DNA from: an uncultured Methanobrevibacter sp.
GTDB taxonomy: Archaea; Methanobacteriota; Methanobacteria; Methanobacteriales; Methanobacteriaceae
DNA length: 64,000 bases
NCBI GenBank assembly: GCA_900314635.1
Contig: OMVY01000005.1
Location: 62,001 to 126,000 of the forward strand
Direction: 5' to 3'
Positions 55,035 through 63,782 of the stretch are shown here, piece after piece; the stretch's first letter is position 1, and each line of letters begins with the position of its first letter. The notes beneath the pieces were generated by a model. The model was given only the letters and a program-made list of their open reading frames with translations. It was not told the origin of the DNA and did not search any database. A program made the position numbers and the translations under genes.

Positions 55035-56106
55035 TCTCATTATAAGGATTCCCAAGATTGCGATACAATTCCCGAAGATTTGAATAATCCAATTCAACAA
55101 AGTCATACTTATTGAATTCTTCTACAAAACTGGTCATGTAGAATCTGGTTTCATCCCTTAATCCATATTTTACAGATAATACTTCAATTGCTTCAATAAA
55201 GTGAGGACTATGGGAATTGACATAGACGGTTACATTTAAATCATGCACAAGAAGAACCAATAGCTCTGCAAGCCTTACCTGCCATTCAGGGTGCAAATTG
55301 ACCTCAGGCTCGTCAATGATGAGGAAATCATTTCGAGCGAGCTGATTATTATTTATAAGCATTTGTATGGATCCTATCTGCTTAAGGCCTGAAGATGAGG
55401 TTTTCATGGAAAATGAAACATTATCCCTTTCAAATTTGAAGCCTTCCCCATTACAATCCAAGTCATCCTCCATATACTCAAACCTGCCATGAATCAAATC
55501 TGTGATTTTAGAGGAGAATCTTGAATTGAGGTCCTCATCAACATCACGCTCTGATTTATAACGGAATTTATCAAACAAGGCTTTGAAATGATGAGGCATT
55601 TTCATATTATCCTCCAGACGCATCACTTCTAAAGGAGAGATGGAATCCATATACACAACATTTCCTAAAAAGAGAGGATCATCAAGCTTTTGTATTAGTT
55701 CGGTGCCTGATTCATCATGCCCAACATACAAAGTCCAGTCAAAGTCATTGTTGTTTTCATCAGCTTCTCCTTTAAATGAAGCTGTTCCTACACCGTATTC
55801 ATTATCTACAGGACTGTAGTCAAATTCGCTCTGAAATATTTCAAGCATAACCTCCATATACTTTTCATTTTGATTCATTTGAGAACTGCTGGAATCGCCT
55901 ATTTTTGATTTATTAGCAACCTCCATTGCATCATAGTAGTTTTTTCCCTCATTTGATGCTGAAAACAAAAAGCAATAGAGAAGACGGCTTGATGTGGATT
56001 TACCAGTTGAATTGGCGCCACCTATTATATTCAGCTTGCCTAAATCAATGTTCGCTTCATGAATCGGCCCGATGTTTTTAATTTCCAATTGTATATTTTC
56101 AGACAT
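54994..56106 (-). CDS. AAA/ABC-type ATPase of putative defence operon
   Basis: 370 residues from ATG 56106 (MSENIQLEIKNIGPIHEANI), after GAGGGGA. Walker A is GANSTGKS (30-37), a signature-like segment is SSSGLKQIGSIQML, Walker B is FLIIDEPEVNLHPEWQ, and the switch His is in VYVNSHSPHFIEAI. This is the AAA_15/AAA_21 group related to RecF/OLD ATPases, without a TOPRIM or nuclease domain of its own. Many anti-phage systems pair such an ATPase with a separate nuclease, as seen here with the next gene. Confidence 0.85.
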   Translation of the reverse strand: MSENIQLEIKNIGPIHEANIDLGKLNIIGGANSTGKSTSSRLLYCFLFSASNEGKNYYDAMEVANKSKIGDSSSSQMNQNEKYMEVMLEIFQSEFDYSPVDNEYGVGTASFKGEADENNNDFDWTLYVGHDESGTELIQKLDDPLFLGNVVYMDSISPLEVMRLEDNMKMPHHFKALFDKFRYKSERDVDEDLNSRFSSKITDLIHGRFEYMEDDLDCNGEGFKFERDNVSFSMKTSSSGLKQIGSIQMLINNNQLARNDFLIIDEPEVNLHPEWQVRLAELLVLLVHDLNVTVYVNSHSPHFIEAIEVLSVKYGLRDETRFYMTSFVEEFNKYDFVELDYSNLRELYRNLGNPYNEINKIRLENDLKGL

Positions 56107-56339
56107 GTTTCCCCTCATAAGATGATTAAATTTTTTAGATTTTATTATCATTTTATTTTATGTTGAAAAAAATTAATAAGAATTTCTAAATAATTTTAAA
56201 AAATAAAAGGGAATATGAGAATAAAAATAAACTGGAGATATGAATAAAAAAATAAAACTTAATTTTAAAAAATAAAATAGAGTGTATGAATAAAAATAAA
56301 ACTTAATTTTAAATAAATTAAAAAATAGAATAATGATGA

Positions 56340-56346
56340 GGAGGTG
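56340..56346 (+). promoter_or_regulatory. Ribosome binding site that decides an ATC start
   Basis: GGAGGTG at 56340-56346 ends on the first base of the in-frame GTG (56346-56348), so that GTG cannot be used efficiently. Five bases downstream stands ATC (56352), in the spacing used by other genes here. Confidence 0.55.
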
Positions 56347-56351
56347 TGGAT

Positions 56352-58013
56352 ATCTCTAGAAAATTTACTATTTTTTTATTATTAATCATTTTAACAATCA
56401 ATATGGCTGCCATATCCGCAGCCAGCGATAATGGAGAATCAACCATTGAGGATATTGCTCCAGAATCAGACACTAATTTGAATATTGAATTGCAAGAAAG
56501 TGATTATGACAACGAATTGCAAGAAACAAGCAATTCAAACACAAAATCACAAGAAAATAACCCACACAACGAATTGCAAGAAAGTGATTTAAACAACGAA
56601 TTGCAAGAAACAAGCAATTCAAACATAAAATCAGAAACAGATGCTGATGATTCTGCAGAAGAAGAGATTCAAAAGAATGACACCATAATTACTTCAAATT
56701 CAAATAAGTTCTATTATGGTGCTTACTTCAAGGTGACACTTAAAGACAACTCTTCCAACCCAATAAAAGACAGCCCCCTAGTTTTTAAAGTAAATGGTGA
56801 AAATCATACAAGTATCAGCGATGAAAATGGAACAGCGAACTTGAATATTAAATTAAGTCCTGGAACATACAGCATTGAAGTTAACTACGATGGAAACGAA
56901 AGCTTGAATCCATATAACAAAACATTCACAATAACTGTTTTAAAAAATGTTCCTAAGATCACAACAAGCACAAATTGTGTGTTCAGAGGAAAATATTTCC
57001 ATGTTTATTTGAAAAATGCAACAGGATCCGCATTGAAAAACCACACGGTTTACTTCAAACTCAATGGAAAAACATATAAAAGATATACTGATGATAACGG
57101 CAGAGCCAGTTTGAAAATCACAACCAAGACCTACAAAAACAACTTAACAATTAGTTTCAAAGGAAAAGGAGACTACGCTGCAGTTTCTAAAACCATAACC
57201 ATGAGGGTCAAGATAAACCCTTCAAACAAGAATTCAATATGGGTTTGGACAAGGGACATGAAAAAAGTTCCTTTTTCAACTTTAAAGAAAAATGGAATAA
57301 AAAATATATTCATACACGAAAATACCGTTTATGTCAGTGGATTTAAATCCTGGCTTAAAAAAGCAAATAAAAAAGGTTTTAAAGTCCATATTTGGATGCA
57401 GTGCTTCTATAATGGCAAAACATGGCCTAAGCCATGCTCCAAATCTGGAAAGATAAATACTGCATTGCAAAAGAAGCTGATTAAAAAAGCAAAGACATTT
57501 GCAGGCATTAAAGGTGTTTCAGGCATCAATCTCGATTATATCCGTTTTGGAGCAACAGCCCCAAAATATAAGAATGCAGAATATGCCATCACCCTTACTG
57601 TGAAAAAATTAACACAAACCATCAAATCCAAAAATAAAAACTGCATAGTTTCCAGCTCTGTTATGGCAGATGGTGTGGAAAGCAATGTTTATTATTATGG
57701 ACAAAACCTGACCAAAATGTCTGAATATGTAGATGTGATTGTTCCAATGGCTTATAAAGGCAATTATAAAAAAGACCGTCATTGGATTAAGAATACAAGC
57801 TCAAGCTTTAAAAAAGCAATTGGTGGAAAAGCCCAGCTTTGGGTCGGCCTTCAAGCATACCGCAGCGACAATGATATTCGAAAATGGTCCAAATCAGCAC
57901 TCACAAAGGATATAAAATATGCATTTAAAGGCGGTGCAGACGGAATCGTATTATTCAGATATGGATTGACCCGATTTGTAAACATTCCAAAAATTAAAAA
58001 AAGCATTAAATAA
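56352..58013 (+). CDS. Secreted glycosidase-like protein with N-terminal Ig-like domains
   Basis: About 553 residues from ATC 56352. The signal peptide is KFTIFLLLIILTINMAAISA. A low-complexity Asn/Glu/Ser region with repeated NELQETSNSN follows, then two Ig-like domains (about 110-290). The C-terminal 260 residues resemble a TIM-barrel putative glycoside hydrolase of the DUF4015/GH-like type: VSGINLDYIRFGATAP (the D-Y-I-R motif with an acidic residue), VDVIVPMAYKGNY, and GADGIVLFRYG. It is probably exported to the cell surface and may act on pseudomurein or extracellular polysaccharide. Confidence 0.75.
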   Translation: MSRKFTIFLLLIILTINMAAISAASDNGESTIEDIAPESDTNLNIELQESDYDNELQETSNSNTKSQENNPHNELQESDLNNELQETSNSNIKSETDADDSAEEEIQKNDTIITSNSNKFYYGAYFKVTLKDNSSNPIKDSPLVFKVNGENHTSISDENGTANLNIKLSPGTYSIEVNYDGNESLNPYNKTFTITVLKNVPKITTSTNCVFRGKYFHVYLKNATGSALKNHTVYFKLNGKTYKRYTDDNGRASLKITTKTYKNNLTISFKGKGDYAAVSKTITMRVKINPSNKNSIWVWTRDMKKVPFSTLKKNGIKNIFIHENTVYVSGFKSWLKKANKKGFKVHIWMQCFYNGKTWPKPCSKSGKINTALQKKLIKKAKTFAGIKGVSGINLDYIRFGATAPKYKNAEYAITLTVKKLTQTIKSKNKNCIVSSSVMADGVESNVYYYGQNLTKMSEYVDVIVPMAYKGNYKKDRHWIKNTSSSFKKAIGGKAQLWVGLQAYRSDNDIRKWSKSALTKDIKYAFKGGADGIVLFRYGLTRFVNIPKIKKSIK

Positions 58014-58242
58014 GCATTTAAAAAAAAATTGTGGCTAATAGCTACTTTATTTTTTCTAGAAATCAAATTAAATAAAAAAAATCAATAAATCAAACAAACT
58101 AAAAAAACGTTTTATCAATAATAATTTAAAAAAATTAAAATCATCATGGAATTTTACACAAGATATTTATAGTTTTAATTATAAAATTAATTACAATATG
58201 ATTTAACATACTGAAATATTATCAAAATTTATGGGTTATACT

Positions 58243-58959
58243 ATGAAAAGGATAAAGAAACTTATTATAGCAAATCTTGTTGTAATACTTTTAGCAATCA
58301 TAATATTTACAGCCAGCATGTACTTTGGAGGTCCTGTTTTAGAACAAGGATCCCGTGATATACTGGTTTTAGCAGGAGAACAGGACGAGCAACAGGGAGG
58401 ATCTGTCGATATGGCATATATGGTTCACTTGGAAAATGGTTCTCTAGCTAACTTCACACCAATATATCCTGGTGGAATGGCCCACCCAACTGAGCCGTCA
58501 CGTGTAGGATCTGGAAATATGCTCATGCACGATTGTCTCTGGGACGGTCCGGACCAAGGTGCAGTATATGCACAGGAAATAGTAGAATATAATACAGGAA
58601 TGCACTCCGATGCTGTATTGATTATATATGCAGATGCTGCTGATGCAGTTATTGATACAATCAGGCCAATTAAGATTGACGGCGAGGTTACCAACTTAAG
58701 CGCTGTGGATATCATACGTTCAAATGATGCATACTTCGGTTATGGAAGTCGTGCTGGAGTAACCGGAACTATGGATAGGAACGGTGCTGTTATGGTGCTT
58801 GTTAAAGCTGTATCCAAAGCCATGAAAGACCCTGATAAAAGACAAAAAATGATGCAGGAAGCTATGAATCAGTACAATCAGGGAAATATTATCATGAAAC
58901 CTGAAGGATCATTCATGAGATTGCTTTCCACCAAAGGATTAGAAAATGTTGGAAATTAA
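58243..58959 (+). CDS. DUF4012-like membrane-anchored protein
   Basis: 238 residues from ATG 58243 (MKRIKKLIIANLVVILLAII), five bases after GGGTT; the ATG at 58231 lies inside that site. A signal anchor (residues 6-28) precedes a globular extracellular domain beginning DILVLAGEQDEQQGGSVDMA, which resembles DUF4012 (QNxxExRxTGG-type start). SDAVLIIYADAADAVIDTI and the C-terminal helix EAMNQYNQGNIIMKPEGSF fit. Function in envelope polymer metabolism is likely but unproven. Confidence 0.65.
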   Translation: MKRIKKLIIANLVVILLAIIIFTASMYFGGPVLEQGSRDILVLAGEQDEQQGGSVDMAYMVHLENGSLANFTPIYPGGMAHPTEPSRVGSGNMLMHDCLWDGPDQGAVYAQEIVEYNTGMHSDAVLIIYADAADAVIDTIRPIKIDGEVTNLSAVDIIRSNDAYFGYGSRAGVTGTMDRNGAVMVLVKAVSKAMKDPDKRQKMMQEAMNQYNQGNIIMKPEGSFMRLLSTKGLENVGN

Positions 58960-58960
58960 A

Positions 58961-58992
58961 GGATTTAAATTATTTTAAATCCCTTTTTTTTA
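58961..58992 (+). terminator. Strong hairpin plus T run
   Basis: GGATTTAAA, loop TTAT, TTTAAATCC forms a perfect 9-bp stem directly after the DUF4012-like gene and is followed by eight T. Confidence 0.75.
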
Positions 58993-59357
58993 TTTTTTTA
59001 TTTACGATTTTTCGAGTAAACTATTTTTACTTTATATGTTTACACTGCTTTTTTTTATCAATGCTTAATTTTTCAAATCTGAATTTTTTCCCAATTTTTT
59101 AAATTAAATTTTTATAATACTAAATCTTTTCAGATTTAAGGTTTAATCCAATTTTTTAAATTAAATTTTTATAATACTTAATCTTTTTAGATTTAAGGTT
59201 TAATCCATTTTTTAAATTTAAATTTTTACTATAATTTTTTTCAAATTTGAATTTTTAAGCCTAATCTGACTTTTACATTGCATTTAAAAAAACAGATAAC
59301 TAAAAAAATAATAAAAGATTTAAAAAGAATAAATTTCACATAAATAGCTCTAAAAAA
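58993..59357. other. 365-bp gap with a degenerate 57-bp tandem repeat
   Basis: No gene. Copies of CCAATTTTTTAAATT...AGATTTAAGGTTTAAT begin at 59091, 59148 and 59205, so the period is 57 bp, with about 2.6 copies. Confidence 0.6.
59091..59240. repeat. Degenerate 57-bp tandem repeat
   Basis: Copies at 59091, 59148 and 59205 differ at a few bases; the internal TAATCTTTT-AGATTTAAG can form small hairpins. Confidence 0.7.
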
Positions 59358-59630
59358 TTATAAATAATTTTGAATCTCCTTAAAGAAGTCTGCATATGGC
59401 TGCAAGCCTTTATCAGCCCAGAGCTTCCAAATATTCAATTCATTTGAAACTACGCCCGCCCTAGCACAAGCTTCTTCAAGTGTTTTTCCTTCTTTTAAAT
59501 ACTGCAAGACATTTCGTGATAAAATCATGAATCTAGGCAGCTCGTCTCTGTAAAAATCTAATGGATTTCCATTGAAAACTGTAAAACCCCCTAAAATAAA
59601 GTTAATTGTAATAAATAATATATTTTCCAT
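59358..59630 (-). CDS. Small helix-turn-helix-like protein
   Basis: 90 residues or fewer; the start is uncertain. From ATG 59630 the first 22 residues are hydrophobic and probably not native, because GGGGG lies inside them and the conserved-looking part begins near NGNPLDFYRDELPRFMILSR. The body (YLKEGKTLEEACARAGVVSN, then WKLWADKGLQPYADF) looks like a helix-turn-helix of the terminase-small-subunit or Rpn C-terminal kind. Function unknown. Confidence 0.5.
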   Translation of the reverse strand: MENILFITINFILGGFTVFNGNPLDFYRDELPRFMILSRNVLQYLKEGKTLEEACARAGVVSNELNIWKLWADKGLQPYADFFKEIQNYL

Positions 59631-59713
59631 TCATATAAAACTACCCCTCAAAAAATCTCATAATAGTAAACATTAAAAATTCAAGAATATAATATAAAAC
59701 CATAGGTGATTGA

Positions 59714-60355
59714 ATGATAGATTTAAGGACTGTTGGAATACATGAAGGCATTAAATATGAAGGAATATACACTACCATGAACAAAGAAGGGGTTAAAAAC
59801 GCAGCTCCGATAGGCATTCAATGCAAGGGCCTGGACAAATTAGGATGCCGGCTGTTTGTAGGCACACATACTCTTGCAAATGTCATGGAAACTAAAAGAT
59901 ATGTTATAAACATCACAGAAAATTCCCTGAACTTTGTAAACTCAACAGTAGGCAATCTTGATGCTGATAAATTCACAGACGATGAAGACATTGCAATTTT
60001 AAAAGATGCAGATGCATATGTAGTCTGTGAGGTTACTAATATTGAAAAACAGGACAAGATTAAAGATCATGTAACCAGCCATGGCGAAGCATACCTTGTA
60101 GATGCAGATGCAACAGAAATAGTAATCAATCATCCGGGAGCACGTGCTATGAACCGTGGAATCCACTGCTTAATCGAATCACTTTCCAATTTCACCCGCA
60201 TCCAGCTGGTTCCACCAGAGCAGCAGGAATATTATGTCGGCAGATTTAATGAAAACAAACGCATTATTGACAGAGTCGCAGACGATGATACCAAAAAGGC
60301 GATGCAGATACTTGGAGAGAATATGAAAAAAATAGGATATGAAGTTGACCAATAA
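59714..60355 (+). CDS. DUF447 family protein (split-barrel flavin-binding-like)
   Basis: 213 residues, typical for DUF447, a family found mostly in methanogenic archaea. Characteristic segments: GIKYEGIYTTMNKEGVKNAA, PIGIQCKG, and NPGARAMNRGIHCLIESLSN-like (here HPGARAMNRGIHCLIES). The fold is an FMN-binding split barrel, and the exact reaction is not known to me. GGTGATTGAATG precedes the start. It is followed by an amidohydrolase 116 bp away and may share a pathway with it. Confidence 0.85.
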   Translation: MIDLRTVGIHEGIKYEGIYTTMNKEGVKNAAPIGIQCKGLDKLGCRLFVGTHTLANVMETKRYVINITENSLNFVNSTVGNLDADKFTDDEDIAILKDADAYVVCEVTNIEKQDKIKDHVTSHGEAYLVDADATEIVINHPGARAMNRGIHCLIESLSNFTRIQLVPPEQQEYYVGRFNENKRIIDRVADDDTKKAMQILGENMKKIGYEVDQ

Positions 60356-60471
60356 TTAAACAAAACCAATAATTTCTCCAAAATAAATTAAATCAATGCA
60401 TATATATGCAAATAAATTTAAATCATATTGAACGAAATATAAATAGAAATAAAACAAGAAGTGAAATAAAC

Positions 60472-61272
60472 ATGCAAAAAGTAATCAACTCCCATTGTCA
60501 CATATATCCGAATAAAATTGCAGCAAGAGCTGTTGAAGGAATTGGCGATTTCTACGACCTCCACATGTCATTGAATGGACAGATAGATGATTTGATAAAA
60601 GACGGCAACAAAGTGGGAGTCGTTCACTATCTAATCCACTCAGTAGCTACAGTGCCGAAGCAGGTAAAATCCATAAATGAATTCATAGCTTCTGAAGTCA
60701 ATGCCCATCCTGATTTGTTTACTGGTTTTGGAACATTGCATCCAGATAGTGAAAATGTGGAAAAAGACCTGGACTACCTGGTTGAACTCGGCCTTAAAGG
60801 AATTAAAATTCATCCGGATTTCCAGCAATTTGCTTTAAATGAAGACAAGACATTTGAAATGGTCCGGCAGATAAGTGAAAGGGAACTGCCCATGCTTATC
60901 CACACTGGAGACTTCAGATACAATTACTCAAATCCGGAGCAGTTCAAGCCGCTTCTTGAAGCATTTCCAGACACCTTGTTTATTGGAGCTCACTTCGGCG
61001 GATGGAGCATATGGGAAGAGGCTACAAAAGAACTCAAAGATTATGAAAACATCATGGTCGACACATGTTCAAGCTTTTATTCACTTAGTCCTCAGACAGC
61101 TGAAGATTTAATCCATGCCTATGGAACAGACAAGGTGATGTGGGCAACTGATTTTCCAATGTGGGAGTCTGAAAGTGAGATGGAAATGTTTGACAAGATA
61201 GACCTCAGCAAATCCGAGAGAAACCAAATACTGTATGAAAATGCTAAAAGATTATTGAATGTGAAAGTTTAA
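60472..61272 (+). CDS. Amidohydrolase (PF04909 family)
   Basis: 266 residues from ATG 60472 (MQKVINSHCHIYPNKIAARA); an upstream in-frame ATG at 60406 only adds polar residues without a ribosome binding site. Metal ligands: HCH at the N-terminus, IKIHPDFQQF, MLIHTGD, GAHFGGW and WATDFPMWE at the C-terminus, the complete set of the decarboxylase/hydrolase group of amidohydrolases. It is a cytoplasmic metalloenzyme of unknown substrate. Confidence 0.9.
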   Translation: MQKVINSHCHIYPNKIAARAVEGIGDFYDLHMSLNGQIDDLIKDGNKVGVVHYLIHSVATVPKQVKSINEFIASEVNAHPDLFTGFGTLHPDSENVEKDLDYLVELGLKGIKIHPDFQQFALNEDKTFEMVRQISERELPMLIHTGDFRYNYSNPEQFKPLLEAFPDTLFIGAHFGGWSIWEEATKELKDYENIMVDTCSSFYSLSPQTAEDLIHAYGTDKVMWATDFPMWESESEMEMFDKIDLSKSERNQILYENAKRLLNVKV

Positions 61273-61549
61273 AAAAATAAAAACACACCATACTTTATAA
61301 ACACCCATACAAATCCTCTTTAAAAGCAGATAACTAATTTTCCAGAATAATTCACTCTGTAGTTCCATTGAAAATTAAGCCAAAAACACACCAATGATAG
61401 CCCCAAATAAAATAATTAAACCAAAACCACCCCACTTAAAAAAATAAATTAAACCAAACACACTCGAACGAAATTAAAAAATATTCAATTTATTTATAAA
61501 ATTATAAATATTCTATATAACAAAAATTTAAATAGTTGAGGGTGTTAAA

Positions 61550-63067
61550 GTGTCTTTGGAAAATGATAGAAAAAAATGTCCACAATGTGGAAAACTGAAT
61601 GATGCTAAAAATAAGTTTTGTTCCCATTGTTTTAGCTTGATAGATGAGAATTTTGACAGCGACAGCATAACCATCGAACTTAAAAAACCTGAAAAGGTTT
61701 CAAATGGAACTGCTGATGAGGAAAAGGGTGCAAAAACAGAAGAAGAGATTAAAACCGAAGAAAAAGAAACTGATGAAACAGATCCTAAAGAAACTGAAGA
61801 TGAAATAACAGAGACTGAAAAAAGCGAATCTGAAGATGAAAAACCAAAAGTAAACAAAAAGAAAGTCTTTGCCGAATTCTTCAAGCAATATAAAAAGACC
61901 CAATCCCCTGAAGAGTCTTTAGAATTCATCAGCGAAGAGATGAATCTGGAATTATCCACCTTAAATAAGTGGTACGCCAATGACCAATGGCTGAAAAAAG
62001 CAGACGGATTGATAAAGCTCAAGGAAAAAAAGGATAATGTTCTAGATGAATTGCTTCAATTGGACTGGTACACAACATCAAAAGATGAAGCTTTCGAACT
62101 AGTTTCTAAAAAATTAAGAATAAGCACATCCAAAATAGAAAAATGGTATGAAAAACACAATTGGGAAGCCGAAATACAGTCTAAACAAGAGAGATTAGAT
62201 AAAATCAAAGAAGAAAAACGCTTGAAAATCCAAGCTGAAAAAGAGAAAAAACAAAGAAAAAAACAACTTCTGGAAGAAAAATATCTCGAAGCCAAGGAAA
62301 AAGAAAACAGGAAATTGGACTTGTTTGAAGAGAAAATCAAGGAATACCTCAATGTTGAGGATGATGAAGTTCATTTAAGAAATGAAAACAAACTGGCCTG
62401 CCTGATTAATAAGGTTTCAGATGAGAAACGATTATACACATTTGGAATTAAAGAATCCGAATTCATTCAAAAACTGACCCTCAGATATCAGATAAACAAA
62501 GACATTCACGGAAAACTAAGCAAGAGAAACTCCAACTTCAGACTTGAAGACGGCAAGGTTTCATTAAAGCTCAATATCAAATATATTGAAGAAGACACCC
62601 ATTTCAACCCTCAGGAGAGCCATAAATTCCAATTCCTCTCAAGCGAATTCGACATTGAAGAAAGCTTGAACAGAAAAGCTCATGAAAAATTCTACTATGA
62701 CCTTGAACTTGGAGACTGCAATGAAGAAAAATTCTTTGAAAACATCCTGAAGCTTTTTGATATTGTCCAATTCAGTCCAAAAACAATTAAAAATCCTGAA
62801 AAATTCTCCCATATTGAAAACATCATTCTTTCTGATGAGTTCAGTGAAAAAGTGGAACAGGAAAAATTAAGTGAAATGGAGTCTAAAAAAGAGGAAGTCT
62901 ACGAATACCTTGCGGATTTAAAATCAAGCTATGAAGATGACGGAAAGGAAATAACATCCGATTATGCCATAACTTCAGCTTACCGCAAATACAACATACC
63001 GAAAAAGATCATTATGAATTGGTATGAAACAGAATGGATTGACAGTTTAGAATTTGATAATTCATAA
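61550..63067 (+). CDS. Zinc-ribbon protein with three terminase-small-subunit-like helix-turn-helix modules
   Basis: 505 residues from GTG 61550, five bases after GAGGGTG. Residues 8-28 are a zinc ribbon (CPQC...CSHC). An acidic Glu/Thr/Lys linker (45-100) follows. Two related modules ending in KWYANDQW (about 103-150) and KWYEKHNW (about 163-210), and a third at the C-terminus ending NWYETEW (about 447-500), resemble the helix-turn-helix of phage terminase small subunits. Between them lies a coiled coil and a mixed domain (about 215-440). It probably binds DNA or RNA. It is not next to phage genes. Confidence 0.75.
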   Translation: MSLENDRKKCPQCGKLNDAKNKFCSHCFSLIDENFDSDSITIELKKPEKVSNGTADEEKGAKTEEEIKTEEKETDETDPKETEDEITETEKSESEDEKPKVNKKKVFAEFFKQYKKTQSPEESLEFISEEMNLELSTLNKWYANDQWLKKADGLIKLKEKKDNVLDELLQLDWYTTSKDEAFELVSKKLRISTSKIEKWYEKHNWEAEIQSKQERLDKIKEEKRLKIQAEKEKKQRKKQLLEEKYLEAKEKENRKLDLFEEKIKEYLNVEDDEVHLRNENKLACLINKVSDEKRLYTFGIKESEFIQKLTLRYQINKDIHGKLSKRNSNFRLEDGKVSLKLNIKYIEEDTHFNPQESHKFQFLSSEFDIEESLNRKAHEKFYYDLELGDCNEEKFFENILKLFDIVQFSPKTIKNPEKFSHIENIILSDEFSEKVEQEKLSEMESKKEEVYEYLADLKSSYEDDGKEITSDYAITSAYRKYNIPKKIIMNWYETEWIDSLEFDNS

Positions 63068-63154
63068 TCCAGTAACTTACACTTTGGATTAATAGAAAAG
63101 TTAATAAAATAAATTAAATAAAATCTTAATAAATAAAGTTAGAGAGGCTTAAAT

Positions 63155-63535
63155 ATGACTAAAACAATGGAAGTAGAATTTACAGATGAACAGTTCGAAA
63201 AAGTAAAAGCAATGGAATCTAAAGGAATCAGTGTTGGAGAAGCTATTGACATGCTTTTCAGGATTCAGAAGGGAGTAATCGAGGAAAATTCAAACCAGCT
63301 GGAACAGAAACGTGCAGAAATCAATGAGAAAAAAGCGGCAATTGAAGCAGAAGAAGCTGAATTAAACCGCGAACTTGAAAATTTCAACAAATTAATGGAC
63401 ACCGGCCTTGATGTTGAAGAAAAAGAGAAGATCATTGCAATTCAGTACGATCCTTCTGATGAAGAAGATTATGAAGACAAGATTATCCAATCCAAACAAA
63501 AAGTCCATTGGATGAAAGACATATTCAAATTATAA
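63155..63535 (+). CDS. Hypothetical coiled-coil protein
   Basis: 126 residues, ATG after AGAGAGG. MTKTMEVEFTDEQFEKVKAM begins like a small ribbon-helix-helix or CopG-like segment (EFTDEQFEKVKAMESKGISV, then GEAIDMLFRI), followed by a Glu/Lys-rich coiled coil and an acidic C-terminus. It could be an antitoxin-like DNA-binding protein, but no toxin is next to it. Followed after 10 bp by a small gene. Confidence 0.65.
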   Translation: MTKTMEVEFTDEQFEKVKAMESKGISVGEAIDMLFRIQKGVIEENSNQLEQKRAEINEKKAAIEAEEAELNRELENFNKLMDTGLDVEEKEKIIAIQYDPSDEEDYEDKIIQSKQKVHWMKDIFKL

Positions 63536-63545
63536 CACCTATCAT

Positions 63546-63782
63546 TTGGAAGTGGATTTCATTAGCGATAAAGATTTGAGAAAAATTGAAGAGCACAACC
63601 AGAAATCTCTTGAAGAAATGGTTAATGCCTTCAGAGAAGTTTTTGTTTATCTCTCAGACGGCAGAGTAATAGCTGTCAGTAAAAACCATAAATTTGAATT
63701 CAAAGACTCCAAATTCCATATCTATGACAAGGATATTGAAGTGAGCATGTTTAATATCGAATTTATTGAAGTCGCTGATTAA
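63546..63782 (+). CDS. Hypothetical 78-residue protein
   Basis: The frame starts at TTG 63546 (MEVDFISDKDLRKIEEHNQK) 10 bp after the coiled-coil gene. No clear ribosome binding site precedes the TTG, so the true start is uncertain. The C-terminal half is beta-rich (VFVYLSDGRVIAVSKNHKFE). Likely co-transcribed with the upstream gene. No family recognised. Confidence 0.5.
   Translation: MEVDFISDKDLRKIEEHNQKSLEEMVNAFREVFVYLSDGRVIAVSKNHKFEFKDSKFHIYDKDIEVSMFNIEFIEVAD

Noticed and set aside
61550-63067. Prophage remnant based on terminase-like modules
   Set aside because: No structural, integrase or lysis genes and no attachment site-like repeats were found around it.
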